Made by a program: the position numbers and the translations under genes
Notes under the pieces: generated by a model
The model's database searches: none
What the model was told of the DNA's origin: nothing
What the model saw: only the letters and a program-made list of their open reading frames with translations
NCBI RefSeq assembly: GCF_002377905.1
Contig: NZ_DFQS01000005.1
Location: forward strand, 144,989-208,988
Length of the DNA stretch: 64,000 nucleotides
Direction of reading: 5' to 3'
DNA from: Psychrobacter sp. UBA3483
Lineage (GTDB): Bacteria > Pseudomonadota > Gammaproteobacteria > Pseudomonadales > Moraxellaceae
Shown: piece after piece, positions 43,890 through 53,405 of the stretch
Layout: each line of letters opens with the position of its first letter
How positions within the stretch are numbered: position 1 is the stretch's first letter

Positions 43890-43920
43890 GCACCAATTAG
43901 CTATGCACCCATTAGCTGTT
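43881..43920. repeat. Short tandem repeat ATTAGCTATGCACC
   Basis: Two 15-base units (43881-43895 and 43896-43910), differing only at the last base, are followed by a partial third ATTAGCTGTT at 43911. The repeat overlaps the right arm of the hairpin. It lies in the CPBP-dusA intergenic space, so it has no coding effect. Confidence 0.75.
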
Positions 43921-43945
43921 ATTTTATGTTTATAGTGATTGATGA

Positions 43946-44917
43946 CTAAGCATTTGAATTTAAGACTAAGACTTCTTCAGCGGCTCGTTTAATATCATCA
44001 ATTGTTAGCTGCGGTTTACCGCTCAATGCCTGTCGCCACTTGCGCGCACCTGTTAAGCCTTGAAACAACCCCAGATAATGCCGCGTCATCGTTGGTAGTG
44101 CTTCACCTTTAGCGATTTGTTTTTCTAGATAAGGGTACAACTGCGCTAAAATATCTGAGCGCTTAGGACTAGGTTCGCCCCATAAACTATTGGCTTCTGC
44201 CAACAAGTACGGGTTGTGATAAAACGCCCGTCCAATCATCACCCCGTCGACATGCTGTAAATGCGTTTTAATATTCTCAATCGTCTCGATACCGCCGTTA
44301 ATCTCGATATCAAGCGTTGGAAAGTCTTGTTTGAGACGGTAAACATCCTCATAACGCAGTGGCGGTATTTCGCGATTTTGTTTCGGGCTCAAGCCCTGTA
44401 GCCACGCCGTACGGGCATGGACAATAAAGCGTGTACAACCTGCCGCTGCGACTTTTTCGACAAAATCTACCATAAACTCATAACTGTCAAAATCGTCGAT
44501 ACCAATACGATGCTTGACCGTCACCGGAATATCGACCGCTGCCTGCATGTGCTTGACCAAATCAGCAACCGTCTGCGGCTCTGCCATGAGGCAAGCGCCA
44601 ATCTTATTATGTTGGACACGATCAGAGGGGCAACCAACGTTGATATTGACCTCATCATAGCCGTGCTGCTGGGCAAATTGGGCACATTGGGTCATCTCGC
44701 TAATATCTGCGCCGCCAAGTTGTAGCACCAGCGGCTGCTCAAGCGTATCAAAGCGCAGATGCCGCGCGCGATTGCCATGGAGCAGCGCACCGGTACTAAT
44801 CATCTCGGTATAAAGATAAACGTGCGGATTAAACAGCCGTGCAAAGTAGCGATAATCTGTCGTTGTCCAGTCAATCATGGGCGCAACAGAAAGTCGTTTG
44901 TTGGTCATATCAACCAT
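43946..44917 (-). CDS. dusA: tRNA-dihydrouridine(20/20a) synthase DusA
   Basis: 323 residues of a flavin TIM barrel. LSVAPMIDWTTTDYRYFARLF is the DusA-type start, seen as VAPMIDWTTTDYRYFARL. The catalytic Cys is in VNINVGCPSDRVQHNKIGACL, visible as VGCPSDRVQ; the phosphate-binding GGIETIENI and GVMIGRAFYHNPYLL fit DusA. It reduces U20/U20a in tRNA with NADPH and FMN. A promoter-like TATAAT lies in an upstream segment flanked by a 10-bp inverted repeat (44950-45032). It is a single-gene unit. Confidence 0.95.
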   Translation of the reverse strand: MVDMTNKRLSVAPMIDWTTTDYRYFARLFNPHVYLYTEMISTGALLHGNRARHLRFDTLEQPLVLQLGGADISEMTQCAQFAQQHGYDEVNINVGCPSDRVQHNKIGACLMAEPQTVADLVKHMQAAVDIPVTVKHRIGIDDFDSYEFMVDFVEKVAAAGCTRFIVHARTAWLQGLSPKQNREIPPLRYEDVYRLKQDFPTLDIEINGGIETIENIKTHLQHVDGVMIGRAFYHNPYLLAEANSLWGEPSPKRSDILAQLYPYLEKQIAKGEALPTMTRHYLGLFQGLTGARKWRQALSGKPQLTIDDIKRAAEEVLVLNSNA

Positions 44918-44949
44918 TAGGGTAAAGCCTCAGTGTTTTTAAGTGTAAG

Positions 44950-45032
44950 TCTCATTAGATGCTAAAAAATAACAGATAGAGCACCACGCATTATAGAGGT
45001 AAGGCGCTCTTTTATTAATCAGTCTAATGAGA
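44950..45032. other. Inverted repeat flanking the dusA promoter region
   Basis: TCTCATTAGA 44950-44959 and TCTAATGAGA 45023-45032 form a perfect 10-bp inverted pair 63 bases apart. Between them, a minus-strand TATAAT is centred near 44990. A looping operator or a remnant of a small element are both possible. Confidence 0.4.
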
Positions 45033-45091
45033 TTAAAAAATGGGAAAATCAATGACAATGCCAAATAGAGCTATCAGTAGCTAGCAACTTA

Positions 45092-46393
45092 TTAAATCAC
45101 TTCATCAATTTTTTTGAATTCGGGTAGGTTATAAAAATAAATACCCACGATAATGCCGATAAAGCCAACAAAGGCAATGTATAGCGCCGGCGAAAAACTG
45201 ATATATAAAGTCGCATAACCCAGTCCAAAAGGCACCAACACTCCGACAATCCCATAAGCGACATTATAACAAAGCGCCATGCCAGTTAGGCGCACATTGG
45301 TTGGAAATAATTGCACCAAAATGGCGGGCACCATCCCCACAATACCGGCGCAAAACCCTAACAGCGCATACATGATAAGAATATAATCGCCACTTGCTTG
45401 CAGATGATAAAAGAACGCAAACATCTGCGCAATTAATAAGATAGAGCCAATAGCCAATACTTTACCGAAGTTTTGATGGTTGGATATAAAGCCATAAAAC
45501 ACACAGCCAAAAATCATAAACACAATACCCAAGCTGTGTGAAAATCCAAATAAATCCGTGTCTAAGGTAAAGCGCAGTTCAATTAAATCGGGTAGGAGCA
45601 GAATAACAACCGTTGTGATACTGGCTATGATAAAGGTGAGCAGCAAACCGATAAAGATAGAATGCTTACAATGCTTAAAGAGCAGGATAAAGGGTTTGGC
45701 AATATAGTCTCGTGGTTTTGCGGCTTTCATGGCGATAAAAAACGGCGATTCATCTATCCAGCGCCACGCCAAGAGAGGCACCACGCTTAGGATGGCTGCC
45801 ATAAAGAATGGTACCCGCCAGCCATAAGCGGCCAGTTGCTCCGTGGTCATGGAGTTGGTCAACCAAAGAAAAAAGGCGTTAGAAAATAGTACACCGACAA
45901 AAAAGCTCGCCGTCACATAACTACAAGCGACTGACAAATATTGGCGCGGTACATGCTCTGACACAAAAACCCAAGCTAAAGGCACAAAAAGTCCAAACGC
46001 CATTCCTTGTATCAGGCGCAAAATAATGAATAAAGCGGGCGCCGCCATGCCCCATTGGGTATAGGTTGGCAAGCAAGCCATCGCCAGCAAACTTGCGGCT
46101 GTCACCAAAATACTCATTAATAATATCGGCTTTCGACCGCTGATATCACCAAAGCGTCCAAAGATAACGCCGCCAAATGGGCGTGCCAAATACCCAATCG
46201 CAAACAGCCCAAGCCCTTGAATTTTTGCCATCGCCGCGCTGGTATTAGCAGGAAAAAAGGCGGCAGCGATGATATCAGCAAGATATAAGTAAATCAAAAA
46301 ATCAAAGAACGCGACTGCGCTGCTAAAGCAGATAAACAGCACAGCATTTCTATCTTTAGAAGACATCAGAGCATATTGAGAACGAGAAGGCAT
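45092..46393 (-). CDS. MFS transporter, MHS (ProP-like) family
   Basis: 433 residues with about 12 membrane segments. The MFS motif between TM2 and TM3 reads GVIFGRFGDISGRKPILLMS, and the N-terminus FFDFLIYLYLADIIAAAFFP is typical of metabolite:H+ symporters. PLAWVFVSEHVP fits the TM4-TM5 region. The family moves organic acids, osmolytes or amino-acid-like solutes; the substrate cannot be assigned. No regulator or enzyme gene is adjacent. Confidence 0.9.
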   Translation of the reverse strand: MPSRSQYALMSSKDRNAVLFICFSSAVAFFDFLIYLYLADIIAAAFFPANTSAAMAKIQGLGLFAIGYLARPFGGVIFGRFGDISGRKPILLMSILVTAASLLAMACLPTYTQWGMAAPALFIILRLIQGMAFGLFVPLAWVFVSEHVPRQYLSVACSYVTASFFVGVLFSNAFFLWLTNSMTTEQLAAYGWRVPFFMAAILSVVPLLAWRWIDESPFFIAMKAAKPRDYIAKPFILLFKHCKHSIFIGLLLTFIIASITTVVILLLPDLIELRFTLDTDLFGFSHSLGIVFMIFGCVFYGFISNHQNFGKVLAIGSILLIAQMFAFFYHLQASGDYILIMYALLGFCAGIVGMVPAILVQLFPTNVRLTGMALCYNVAYGIVGVLVPFGLGYATLYISFSPALYIAFVGFIGIIVGIYFYNLPEFKKIDEVI

Positions 46394-46495
46394 AATAGAT
46401 CACGCATCCACATAAAAAGGGGTTTATTAAAATGGGTAAATAAAGCGTATCGAATAAAGGTCGTGCGCTAAAAAGGTTTGGCTATTTATAACAAC

Positions 46496-48166
46496 TTATA
46501 ACAACCAATCAATCGGTAGCCACGACATAATGGCCAACCAAACATGATCACTAATATCGACGCGCGGCTCTGAATCGTAAACGACCTTTTCACCAGCTTC
46601 TACGGTATGCCACTGCAAGCTGCCATTTTCTAACAACTTAACTTCATAGGCTTGCCCTAATAAGTCATCGCTGAGTGCGCTATGCAATTGCTTTGCCAGC
46701 TCTTCATCATTGATAATGACGCCCATCTCAGTATTGATGTTGGCGGAGCGTGGATCGACATTGTACGAGCCGATGAACACTTGATAGTCGTCGACAGCAA
46801 AAGTCTTGGCATGCAAGCTGGTGGACGATTGACTGCGTGCCTTCCAAAGCTTGTTTTCGCGTTTTTCTTCAGAGGCGGTCGATTTTAGCTCGTAGATTTT
46901 TACTCCGGCTCGCAATAAGCTTGGGCGCCATTGACTGTAGCCAGAATGCACCGCGGTCACGTCAGTGGCGTCAAAGGAGTTGGTCAAAATCTTGATATCA
47001 ATCCCAGCTTCTGCCAGCTCGACCAGCGTATTGACCCCGTCTTTGGTGGGGACAAAATAGGATGAGATAATCGTCAGGCGTTTGGTTGGACTGCCCAATA
47101 AAGTACGCAGCTGATGCACCAAATTGGTATCGGCTGGGACAGTTTTGGTTAATTTGCCAACGTCATCACTTAAAAATTGCATGTCAGTCCAGCGAAAAGG
47201 CACGCGCTTATTGATGAGGTCACTATCAATGGAGGAGTCTTCGATAGCGGTTTTGTAAATATCTAAGCTGCTTGTACTGTTGTTTTTCTCATCGGCCCTG
47301 AGTTTGTCTAACCCTTCTAGAAAATCCGTGGTTTCGCCTTTATCAAGGGTGGCAAGGGTTTGGATGTCAAATGAAATCGGCGCTGACCAATAACTTGCAA
47401 AGCTATTGTCAATGTCAGCGACCACTTTACCGATAAGTAACACGTCTAAATCGGCAAATTGGCTGTTTTTATCATTACTTAGGTATTCATCGCCAATATT
47501 ACGCCCGCCAATGATGGTGATTTGCTTATCAAAAGTCATGCTTTTATTATGCATGCGCCGATTGATGCGCGGTAGACCCGTGACATAGTTCAAGGTTTGA
47601 AATTTACGGTACATCAATGGATTGATAATACGTACCGCGATATTTGGGTGGCTAGCAAAACGTAATAAATGCTGATCGAATTTGGCGCTATTATTAAAAT
47701 CATCTAACAACAAACGAACGATGACCCCGCGCTCGGCTGCGTCCCATAAGTCTTTTAGCATCAGCTGTCCGGCTTGGTCATCGTGCCAGATATAATATTG
47801 GGCGTCGATATTACGCGTGGCCATGTTGGTCAAAATACTGCGCGAAGCAAAGGCATTGGCACCTGTCACAATCGGATGATAGCCCGATAAATCAGGATGA
47901 ATCTCGTTTTGTTCACTGATAGCCGCTACTAGGTCAGTGCTATCCGTTTTTGCATTGGTATTTGGGCTATTTTGTTGGCCGTCTTTCTGATTGTTATTTT
48001 GCTCGCGACTGTCTTGCTGGTATAAGGCGTCAATACGCGCGGATAAAGCTTGGCTTTCAGGCAAATGCGGCTGCTTTGGCAAACTCTGACATCCACTAAG
48101 ACCTAAGGTAAGGCCGAGAGTTAAGCTCAACGATAAGTTACTTGGTTCTATACTGAACATCGACAT
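46496..48166 (-). CDS. Phospholipase D / cardiolipin synthase-like lipoprotein
   Basis: 556 residues. Lipoprotein signal LSLTLGLTLGLSGCQS with the lipobox Cys near residue 26. Two HKD motifs are complete: RMHNKSMTFDKQITIIGGRN (first) and SLHAKTFAVDDYQVFIGS (second), each with its downstream Asn/Glu. The Gln/Asn-rich stretch after the lipobox is a flexible linker. Enzymes of the ClsC/YmdC type join phospholipids to make cardiolipin or exchange headgroups. The lipoprotein anchor would place it at the periplasmic face. It is on its own strand with no partner gene. Confidence 0.92.
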   Translation of the reverse strand: MSMFSIEPSNLSLSLTLGLTLGLSGCQSLPKQPHLPESQALSARIDALYQQDSREQNNNQKDGQQNSPNTNAKTDSTDLVAAISEQNEIHPDLSGYHPIVTGANAFASRSILTNMATRNIDAQYYIWHDDQAGQLMLKDLWDAAERGVIVRLLLDDFNNSAKFDQHLLRFASHPNIAVRIINPLMYRKFQTLNYVTGLPRINRRMHNKSMTFDKQITIIGGRNIGDEYLSNDKNSQFADLDVLLIGKVVADIDNSFASYWSAPISFDIQTLATLDKGETTDFLEGLDKLRADEKNNSTSSLDIYKTAIEDSSIDSDLINKRVPFRWTDMQFLSDDVGKLTKTVPADTNLVHQLRTLLGSPTKRLTIISSYFVPTKDGVNTLVELAEAGIDIKILTNSFDATDVTAVHSGYSQWRPSLLRAGVKIYELKSTASEEKRENKLWKARSQSSTSLHAKTFAVDDYQVFIGSYNVDPRSANINTEMGVIINDEELAKQLHSALSDDLLGQAYEVKLLENGSLQWHTVEAGEKVVYDSEPRVDISDHVWLAIMSWLPIDWLL

Positions 48167-48168
48167 AA

Positions 48169-48507
48169 ATGAGTGACCTTAGTGGAACTGAATGTAATAA
48201 AGCACTGGTTAAAATGGGCTTGATTTATGGGCTGTTTTTACCGATGGTAGCACTGAGTATGACGCCTATAATGATATTGTTCAAAGCAATATTCGAAGCG
48301 CCGCTAAGCTTAACAGCTGACGCCATCTATGCCTATTATAAATACGTTATTTTTTCGGTTATGGCGACTTGTTTTGCCATGATTGACATATCTTGTAGTC
48401 ATCGTTTGCGCTTGTATTGTATCGTTAAAAATGTATTACGCTATTTTCCCTTAAAGATTCAATGCAAACTGTTTAACGGCAAGGGGTTAATGGCAAATAA
48501 GGCTTAA
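48169..48507 (+). CDS. Possible small membrane protein, uncertain
   Basis: A 112-codon frame with two to three hydrophobic segments (LIYGLFLPMVALSMTPIMI, YVIFSVMATCFAMIDI) and a basic C-terminus. It starts two bases from the divergent phospholipase-D start and has no visible ribosome site; an internal ATG at 48214 is no better. I do not recognise a family. The hydrophobic pattern is the only support. Confidence 0.3.
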   Translation: MSDLSGTECNKALVKMGLIYGLFLPMVALSMTPIMILFKAIFEAPLSLTADAIYAYYKYVIFSVMATCFAMIDISCSHRLRLYCIVKNVLRYFPLKIQCKLFNGKGLMANKA

Positions 48508-48616
48508 GCGCTATGCAAAAATAATATTTAGCATGGCTTTGAAACCAGCTGTTTGGAATAAGTTGCCATGCTATGATAACGCGAATAAAAAGTGTTTATA
48601 ATCAAAAATAAGCGGT

Positions 48617-49954
48617 ATGTTTACTAATAACTTGGGCAATGGAAAACTTATGAGTCAGTCGCAAGCGCACGATGATAGCAATGCAAATAAACCAGAGACA
48701 AATAAATTAGATGCAAACTGGCGCGATGACGCGCTCAATTTAAACCTCGATTATGGCATGCAGACCATCGCCGTACGAGCAGGCCAACATCGTACCGATG
48801 AAGGCGAGCATTCAGAGGCTATTTTTACTACCAGCTCTTATGTCTATGAGTCGGCAGCAGATGCGGCCGCGCATTTTGATGGTAGTAAAACGGGCAACGT
48901 CTATTCACGCCATACCAATCCTAGCGTGCGCACCTTTGAGCGGCGTTTGGCAGCACTTGAAAACGGTGAGCGCGCGGTGGCAACGGCTTCAGGTATGGGC
49001 GCAATTTTGACCATGTGCTTAGCGTATCTGAAAGCGGGAGATCATTTGCTCGCTGCCAATCAATTATTTGGCTCATCGATTGGTCTGTTTAATAACTATA
49101 TGGCAAAGTTTGGCGTTGAAGTCAGCTATGTCGATTGCTTCGATAATGATGCTTGGGCACAAGCAGTGCAGCCAAATACCAAGGTGATTTATTGTGAAAG
49201 CCCTAGTAATCCGCTGGCGCAAATTTGTGATATTGGCTATCTGAGCGAGCTGTGTAAAGCCAACGATATCTTATTGGTCGTTGATAACTGCTTTGCCACA
49301 CCAGCATTGCAACGCCCACTTGATTTGGGCGCTGATGTGGTCATTCACTCTGCGACCAAATATTTAGACGGTCAAGGACGGGTATTGGGCGGCGCTTTAG
49401 TCGGTAGCGATAAGCTTATGCAAGAGGCCTTTACCGTGGTGCGCTCGGGCGGTATTAGTATGAGCCCATTTAATGCGTGGGTCTTTACTAAGGGGCTTGA
49501 GACGCTTAAATTGCGTATGCAAGCGCATTGCCAGAATGCCAATCAAGTGGCAGAGTTTTTGGTTAATCATCCCAATGTCAGTACCGTGCATTTTTCGGGA
49601 TTAAGCGACCATCCCGCTCATGAGCTTGCGACGCGCCAACATCATATGAAAGATGGCTATGGTGCTATCATGGGCTTTGAGGTTAAATCGTCGACTGGCG
49701 CTGATTCGAGCAAAAGGGATTCAAAAGCCGCTGCTTGGCATGTGATTGACTCAACACAAATGGTTTCTATCACCAATAATTTGGGTGATGCCAAAACCAC
49801 CATTACCCATCCAGCGACCACTACCCATTTTCGCTTGAGTGCAGAGGCGCGCGCAGAAGCAGGCGTTAATGATAGCCTTATTCGTCTGTCGGTTGGTTTA
49901 GAGGATGTGGAGGATATCATTAAAGATTTGGCGCGTGGTTTAGACAGTTTGTAA
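48617..49954 (+). CDS. metZ: O-succinylhomoserine sulfhydrylase
   Basis: 445 residues in the longest form; the ATG at 48650 gives an 11-residue shorter protein and may be the true start. It is a Cys/Met-metabolism PLP enzyme: TGNVYSRHTNPSVRTFERRL, ATASGMGAILTM, YCESPSNPLAQICDI, DNCFATPALQRPL and the PLP Lys in HSATKYLDGQGRVLGG. The C-terminus ENDSLIRLSVGLEDVEDII-like region (DSLIRLSVGLEDVED) completes it. It makes homocysteine from O-succinylhomoserine and sulfide for methionine. The N-terminal 40 residues are polar and poorly conserved. Confidence 0.93.
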   Translation: MFTNNLGNGKLMSQSQAHDDSNANKPETNKLDANWRDDALNLNLDYGMQTIAVRAGQHRTDEGEHSEAIFTTSSYVYESAADAAAHFDGSKTGNVYSRHTNPSVRTFERRLAALENGERAVATASGMGAILTMCLAYLKAGDHLLAANQLFGSSIGLFNNYMAKFGVEVSYVDCFDNDAWAQAVQPNTKVIYCESPSNPLAQICDIGYLSELCKANDILLVVDNCFATPALQRPLDLGADVVIHSATKYLDGQGRVLGGALVGSDKLMQEAFTVVRSGGISMSPFNAWVFTKGLETLKLRMQAHCQNANQVAEFLVNHPNVSTVHFSGLSDHPAHELATRQHHMKDGYGAIMGFEVKSSTGADSSKRDSKAAAWHVIDSTQMVSITNNLGDAKTTITHPATTTHFRLSAEARAEAGVNDSLIRLSVGLEDVEDIIKDLARGLDSL

Positions 49955-50046
49955 AGATCAAGGTATAATCGCGGTTAACATCAGGTTTACGTGATGAATA
50001 ACGTTTTATAATGATATGCATTAAAACAAAATATAAAGAGGCAACT

Positions 50047-50376
50047 ATGAATATTCAAGCATTGATGCAACAAGCACAAACGATGCAAAAGAAAGTCGAA
50101 GCAAACGTTGAAAACGCCAAAAAAGAACTGGCGAATAAAGAAGTGCAAGCCGAAGCGGGCAGTGGTCTAGTAAAAGTTACTATGACAGGTCGTCACGTGG
50201 TTAAGCGTTTGACTATCGATCCAAGCTTATTGGAAGATGAGCCAGATATGATCGAAGACTTAATCGCTGCTGCGATCAATGATGCCGTGCGTCAAGCGGA
50301 TGAGCTGTATGAAGAAACCATGGCTGGCGCAACATCAGGTATGGGTTTGCCACCAGGTATGCAAGGTCTGTTCTAA
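50047..50376 (+). CDS. ybaB: YbaB/EbfC nucleoid-associated protein
   Basis: 109 residues from the ATG at 50047 (AAAGAGG upstream); an upstream in-frame ATG at 50011 is less likely. The start MNIQALMQQAQTMQKKVEAN and the central GLVKVTMTGRHVVKRLTIDP are typical, and GLPPGMQGLF is the usual ending. It binds DNA as a dimer. The gene order ybaB-recR is conserved in many bacteria, though here a terminator sits between them. Confidence 0.93.
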   Translation: MNIQALMQQAQTMQKKVEANVENAKKELANKEVQAEAGSGLVKVTMTGRHVVKRLTIDPSLLEDEPDMIEDLIAAAINDAVRQADELYEETMAGATSGMGLPPGMQGLF

Positions 50377-50415
50377 ATAGCGAATTATAAGCGCTAAAAA
50401 CTGCTGATTGAACAC

Positions 50416-50455
50416 AAAAATGGGGTTGTTATCGATATGATACGACCCCATTTTT
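50416..50455 (+). terminator. Terminator between ybaB and recR
   Basis: Stem AAAAATGGGGT 50416-50426 and ACCCCATTTTT 50445-50455 with a T-run. recR begins about 40 bases later, so its expression needs read-through or its own promoter. Confidence 0.82.
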
Positions 50456-50497
50456 ATAGCTACGATTTATCAATTAAGTTAAATAAAGGAAGTTACT

Positions 50498-51091
50498 TTG
50501 CTGACAGCCAAATTTGATCAGCTGGTCAAACAGCTACGTATTTTGCCGGGTGTGGGTCAAAAAAGCGCTCAACGTATGGCATTGCATTTGCTTACCAAAA
50601 AACGTCCGCAAGGGTTGGCGCTGGCGCAAGCACTAGATGAGGCGATGAGGGATATTGTCGAATGTCAGCGCTGCCATAGCTTTAGCGACGAGATGATTTG
50701 TCCATTATGCCAAGATTCAAGGCGTGATGATGGTTTGCTATGCGTGGTCGAAACTGCCGCCGATGTGATGGCTATCGAGCAAACCGCAGGCTATCGTGGA
50801 CGCTATTTTGTATTGGGCGGGCATTTATCGCCCATAGACGGTGTCAGCGCCGATGATTTAAATATCGATCAACTGGTCTGGCGGGTCAAGCAAGAGCCTG
50901 TTGAAGAGCTGATATTGGCAACTGGTACGACGGTTGAAGGGCAAACGACGGCACACTTTATCAGTGAGGCGGTTGGTCGTCATGTCAATAAAGTCACCCG
51001 CTTGGCGCAAGGCGTACCGATGGGCGGCGAGCTTGAGTACCTTGATAGTATGACCCTTGGGCAAGCCATGCAAAATCGCTCTTTCTTGTAG
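50498..51091 (+). CDS. recR: Recombination mediator RecR
   Basis: 197 residues. It starts with TTG at 50498, with AAGGAAG upstream; no ATG fits the conserved start LTAKFDQLVKQLRILPGVG. The helix-hairpin-helix (LPGVGQKSAQRMALHLL), the Cys4 zinc finger (CQRCHSFSDEMICPLC) and the Toprim part (LLCVVETAADVMAIEQT, TTVEGQTTAHFI) are intact. It loads RecA at gaps with RecF/RecO. Confidence 0.95.
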   Translation: MLTAKFDQLVKQLRILPGVGQKSAQRMALHLLTKKRPQGLALAQALDEAMRDIVECQRCHSFSDEMICPLCQDSRRDDGLLCVVETAADVMAIEQTAGYRGRYFVLGGHLSPIDGVSADDLNIDQLVWRVKQEPVEELILATGTTVEGQTTAHFISEAVGRHVNKVTRLAQGVPMGGELEYLDSMTLGQAMQNRSFL

Positions 51092-51239
51092 TATTGACGG
51101 TAGCAATTTTATAAATTCTCTATAAAAGCCAAGTCTTGTCCATTTTATTTTGTGATATTGTTATAATGGTTTTGATATTCACTTTTATTAAGGCGCGGTT
51201 TAGCGTTTTATTTTCTCCTATTTATGCAGGTATCTGCCC

Positions 51240-52559
51240 GTGTCTAACCATGCTTTAACCGCCTCTAGTCCATCAAGTACCGCCAATTATGCTGCTGGCG
51301 ATGATAATTTAGCACCGCAATCAGCGAATATTGCTACGCAAGCAGCAGATTTGCCACCCGAGCCTGATATCGATGCCTTGTTAGATGCTGCTGATGACGC
51401 GGCTGTCACTTGGATACGTAAGCAAGAGGATTTGGCTGAAGTTATCGATGCGTTGGCAACTTGCGGCCGGGTGGCGTTAGATACTGAATTTATCAAGCGC
51501 GATACCTACTATCCGCGCTTGGCACTGGTGCAGCTGAATACTGGCAATCATGTGTATTTACTAGATGCGCCGCAGTTGCAATTGGCCGAGCTATGGGAAG
51601 CGTTGGCTAAAGTAGACGTGGCGATTTGGCATGCCTGCGGTGAAGATTTGGGGATTTTTTATCTATTGTCTGACTGCCCGCCGTTGACCAATATTTTTGA
51701 TACGCAAATTGCCCTGTCATATTTAACTGGCCAATTGCAAATGGGCTATCAGCAGGCGCTTGATGACCAATTAGATATGCATATCGATAAAGAGCAAAGC
51801 CAATCAGACTGGCTGAAACGTCCGCTATCAGATGAGCAAGAGCAGTATGCGATAGATGACGTGCGTTTTTTGCCAGCGCTTTATCTAAGCCTTGAATATG
51901 AGCTAAAAAAACAAGGGCTGTTTGAATATGTATGGGCGGATTGCCAGCTGTATGCCAGTGACTTGTATGACGCGCAGCATGTAGCCGATGATGAGATGTA
52001 TCTAACGATGGCAGATTATCGTTATACCTCTGAGCAGATGGCTATATTGCAAGCAGTGGCAACATGGCGCGAGGAGTTAGCACGCGCGACCAATCAGCCG
52101 CGTACCTTTGTCATTAAAAAACAAGCAGTACGTGAGATTATCACCGAAAAACCAAGCAGTATGCGAGAGCTTGCGCACAAAACCACGATGCACCGTAGTA
52201 TGCTGCGTCTCTATGGTGAAGAACTGCTCAGGGTGATTAAAGAAGCCAAAAACCTGCATCCTGCTGAGCATCCGGACTGTCTACTGCCACCGTATCGTTC
52301 AAAAAACAAAGTCTTATCAAAAGCTGTGCAACGAGCAATCGATGCGCAAGCAGAAGAAATTGGCGTGCCTGCTAATGTATTGATGCGTAAAAAATGGCTC
52401 GCGCAGCTCTATGAAGTGATTGCTTTTGATAAAGAGTTAAGCGAGTTGCCTGAAGGGTTAAAAGGTTGGCGCAATGAGTGGGTGATGCAAACCTTGATTC
52501 CGGTGATTGAAGAGCATAAAACCGAATTGCAACAGGGTATGGGTGTCAATGTTCGCTAA
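51240..52559 (+). CDS. rnd: Ribonuclease D
   Basis: 439 residues from the GTG at 51240 (AGG nearby); the roughly 60-residue Ala/Ser-rich start is an extension. The DEDDy exonuclease residues are visible: VALDTEFIKRDTYYPRL (D, E), IWHACGEDLGIF (D) and EQYAIDDVRFLPALY (Y...D). One HRDC domain follows (MAILQAVATWREELARA, RTFVIKKQAVREI). It trims 3' ends of tRNA precursors. A stem is not obvious after it. Confidence 0.94.
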   Translation: MSNHALTASSPSSTANYAAGDDNLAPQSANIATQAADLPPEPDIDALLDAADDAAVTWIRKQEDLAEVIDALATCGRVALDTEFIKRDTYYPRLALVQLNTGNHVYLLDAPQLQLAELWEALAKVDVAIWHACGEDLGIFYLLSDCPPLTNIFDTQIALSYLTGQLQMGYQQALDDQLDMHIDKEQSQSDWLKRPLSDEQEQYAIDDVRFLPALYLSLEYELKKQGLFEYVWADCQLYASDLYDAQHVADDEMYLTMADYRYTSEQMAILQAVATWREELARATNQPRTFVIKKQAVREIITEKPSSMRELAHKTTMHRSMLRLYGEELLRVIKEAKNLHPAEHPDCLLPPYRSKNKVLSKAVQRAIDAQAEEIGVPANVLMRKKWLAQLYEVIAFDKELSELPEGLKGWRNEWVMQTLIPVIEEHKTELQQGMGVNVR

Positions 52560-52593
52560 GTGATAAAAATTAGCATTTATAAGTACTTAGCAT

Positions 52594-53301
52594 TCATAAA
52601 TGCTTAAGCTCGCTATGGTCAAACTGTCCATGTTGTAAAAAATACTTGGTTTGTGCGGCCACTGTTTTATCGACCAGCATGCCAGTATGCGAGACGGGCA
52701 AGACAATATGATCAGTGGCTGCCTCTATTTTAGTTTCTTCTATATATACTGTGCCATCGTGTAGTAGATGTTCTGCTGATGGCATATTATTTGTCTTACA
52801 AAGTTTGCGATTATGATACTGCAAAAATAACTGCCCTAAGCCATAAGGACGATTACCGGCAATCACGCCTAAGGTAATATGCTCCGGTAAGGGCGCGACG
52901 GTTCCATCTAGCGCATCGACGTACGAACGCCCCACTACCACTGGGGATAAGCGCCAAATATAATCTGCACAAACACTACCTAAATGCGGTGTCCCGAGCG
53001 TTACGCAGCGCCCAATTTGCCATTGTGGATATTCATTAACGAAATCACGAATAATCAAACCACCCAAACTATGACCGACTAAATCGATTGGCTGGTCAGG
53101 ATGGTGGTTTTCTTCTAGCCAACGATTGAGCCGTGCGCTATTGGTTTTGATGCCATCACGCAGACTACGATAGCCAAATTGATAAGTATCAAATCCTGCG
53201 GCTTGCAAGCGTTTGGCTAATGGCCGCATAATCCAAGCGGTTTGATGCAGACCATGAATCAGAATAACGCGACTTTTTTGTATCGAAGCTTTTTTTTGCA
53301 T
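52594..53301 (-). CDS. Lipase-like alpha/beta hydrolase
   Basis: 235 residues from the ATG at 53301 (GGAAA upstream); a TTG start at 53313 is weaker. Oxyanion motif ILIHGLHQTAWIMRPL; nucleophile elbow LVGHSLGGLIIRDF; acid and His regions in DGTVYIEETKIEAATDHIVLPVSHTGML, seen as DGTVYIEETKI and LPVSHTGML. The form matches the small triacylglycerol-lipase/PGAP1-like hydrolases. No signal peptide is seen. It is convergent with rnd. Confidence 0.87.
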   Translation of the reverse strand: MQKKASIQKSRVILIHGLHQTAWIMRPLAKRLQAAGFDTYQFGYRSLRDGIKTNSARLNRWLEENHHPDQPIDLVGHSLGGLIIRDFVNEYPQWQIGRCVTLGTPHLGSVCADYIWRLSPVVVGRSYVDALDGTVAPLPEHITLGVIAGNRPYGLGQLFLQYHNRKLCKTNNMPSAEHLLHDGTVYIEETKIEAATDHIVLPVSHTGMLVDKTVAAQTKYFLQHGQFDHSELKHL

Positions 53302-53405
53302 AAAAATTTCCAAATCAGTAATATCATAAGATATATTATCGACGCTTGTTTATTAAAATAAGCGGACAGACAGATTCTTTTATATTAACTCTTTAGGGGT
53401 AAAGG

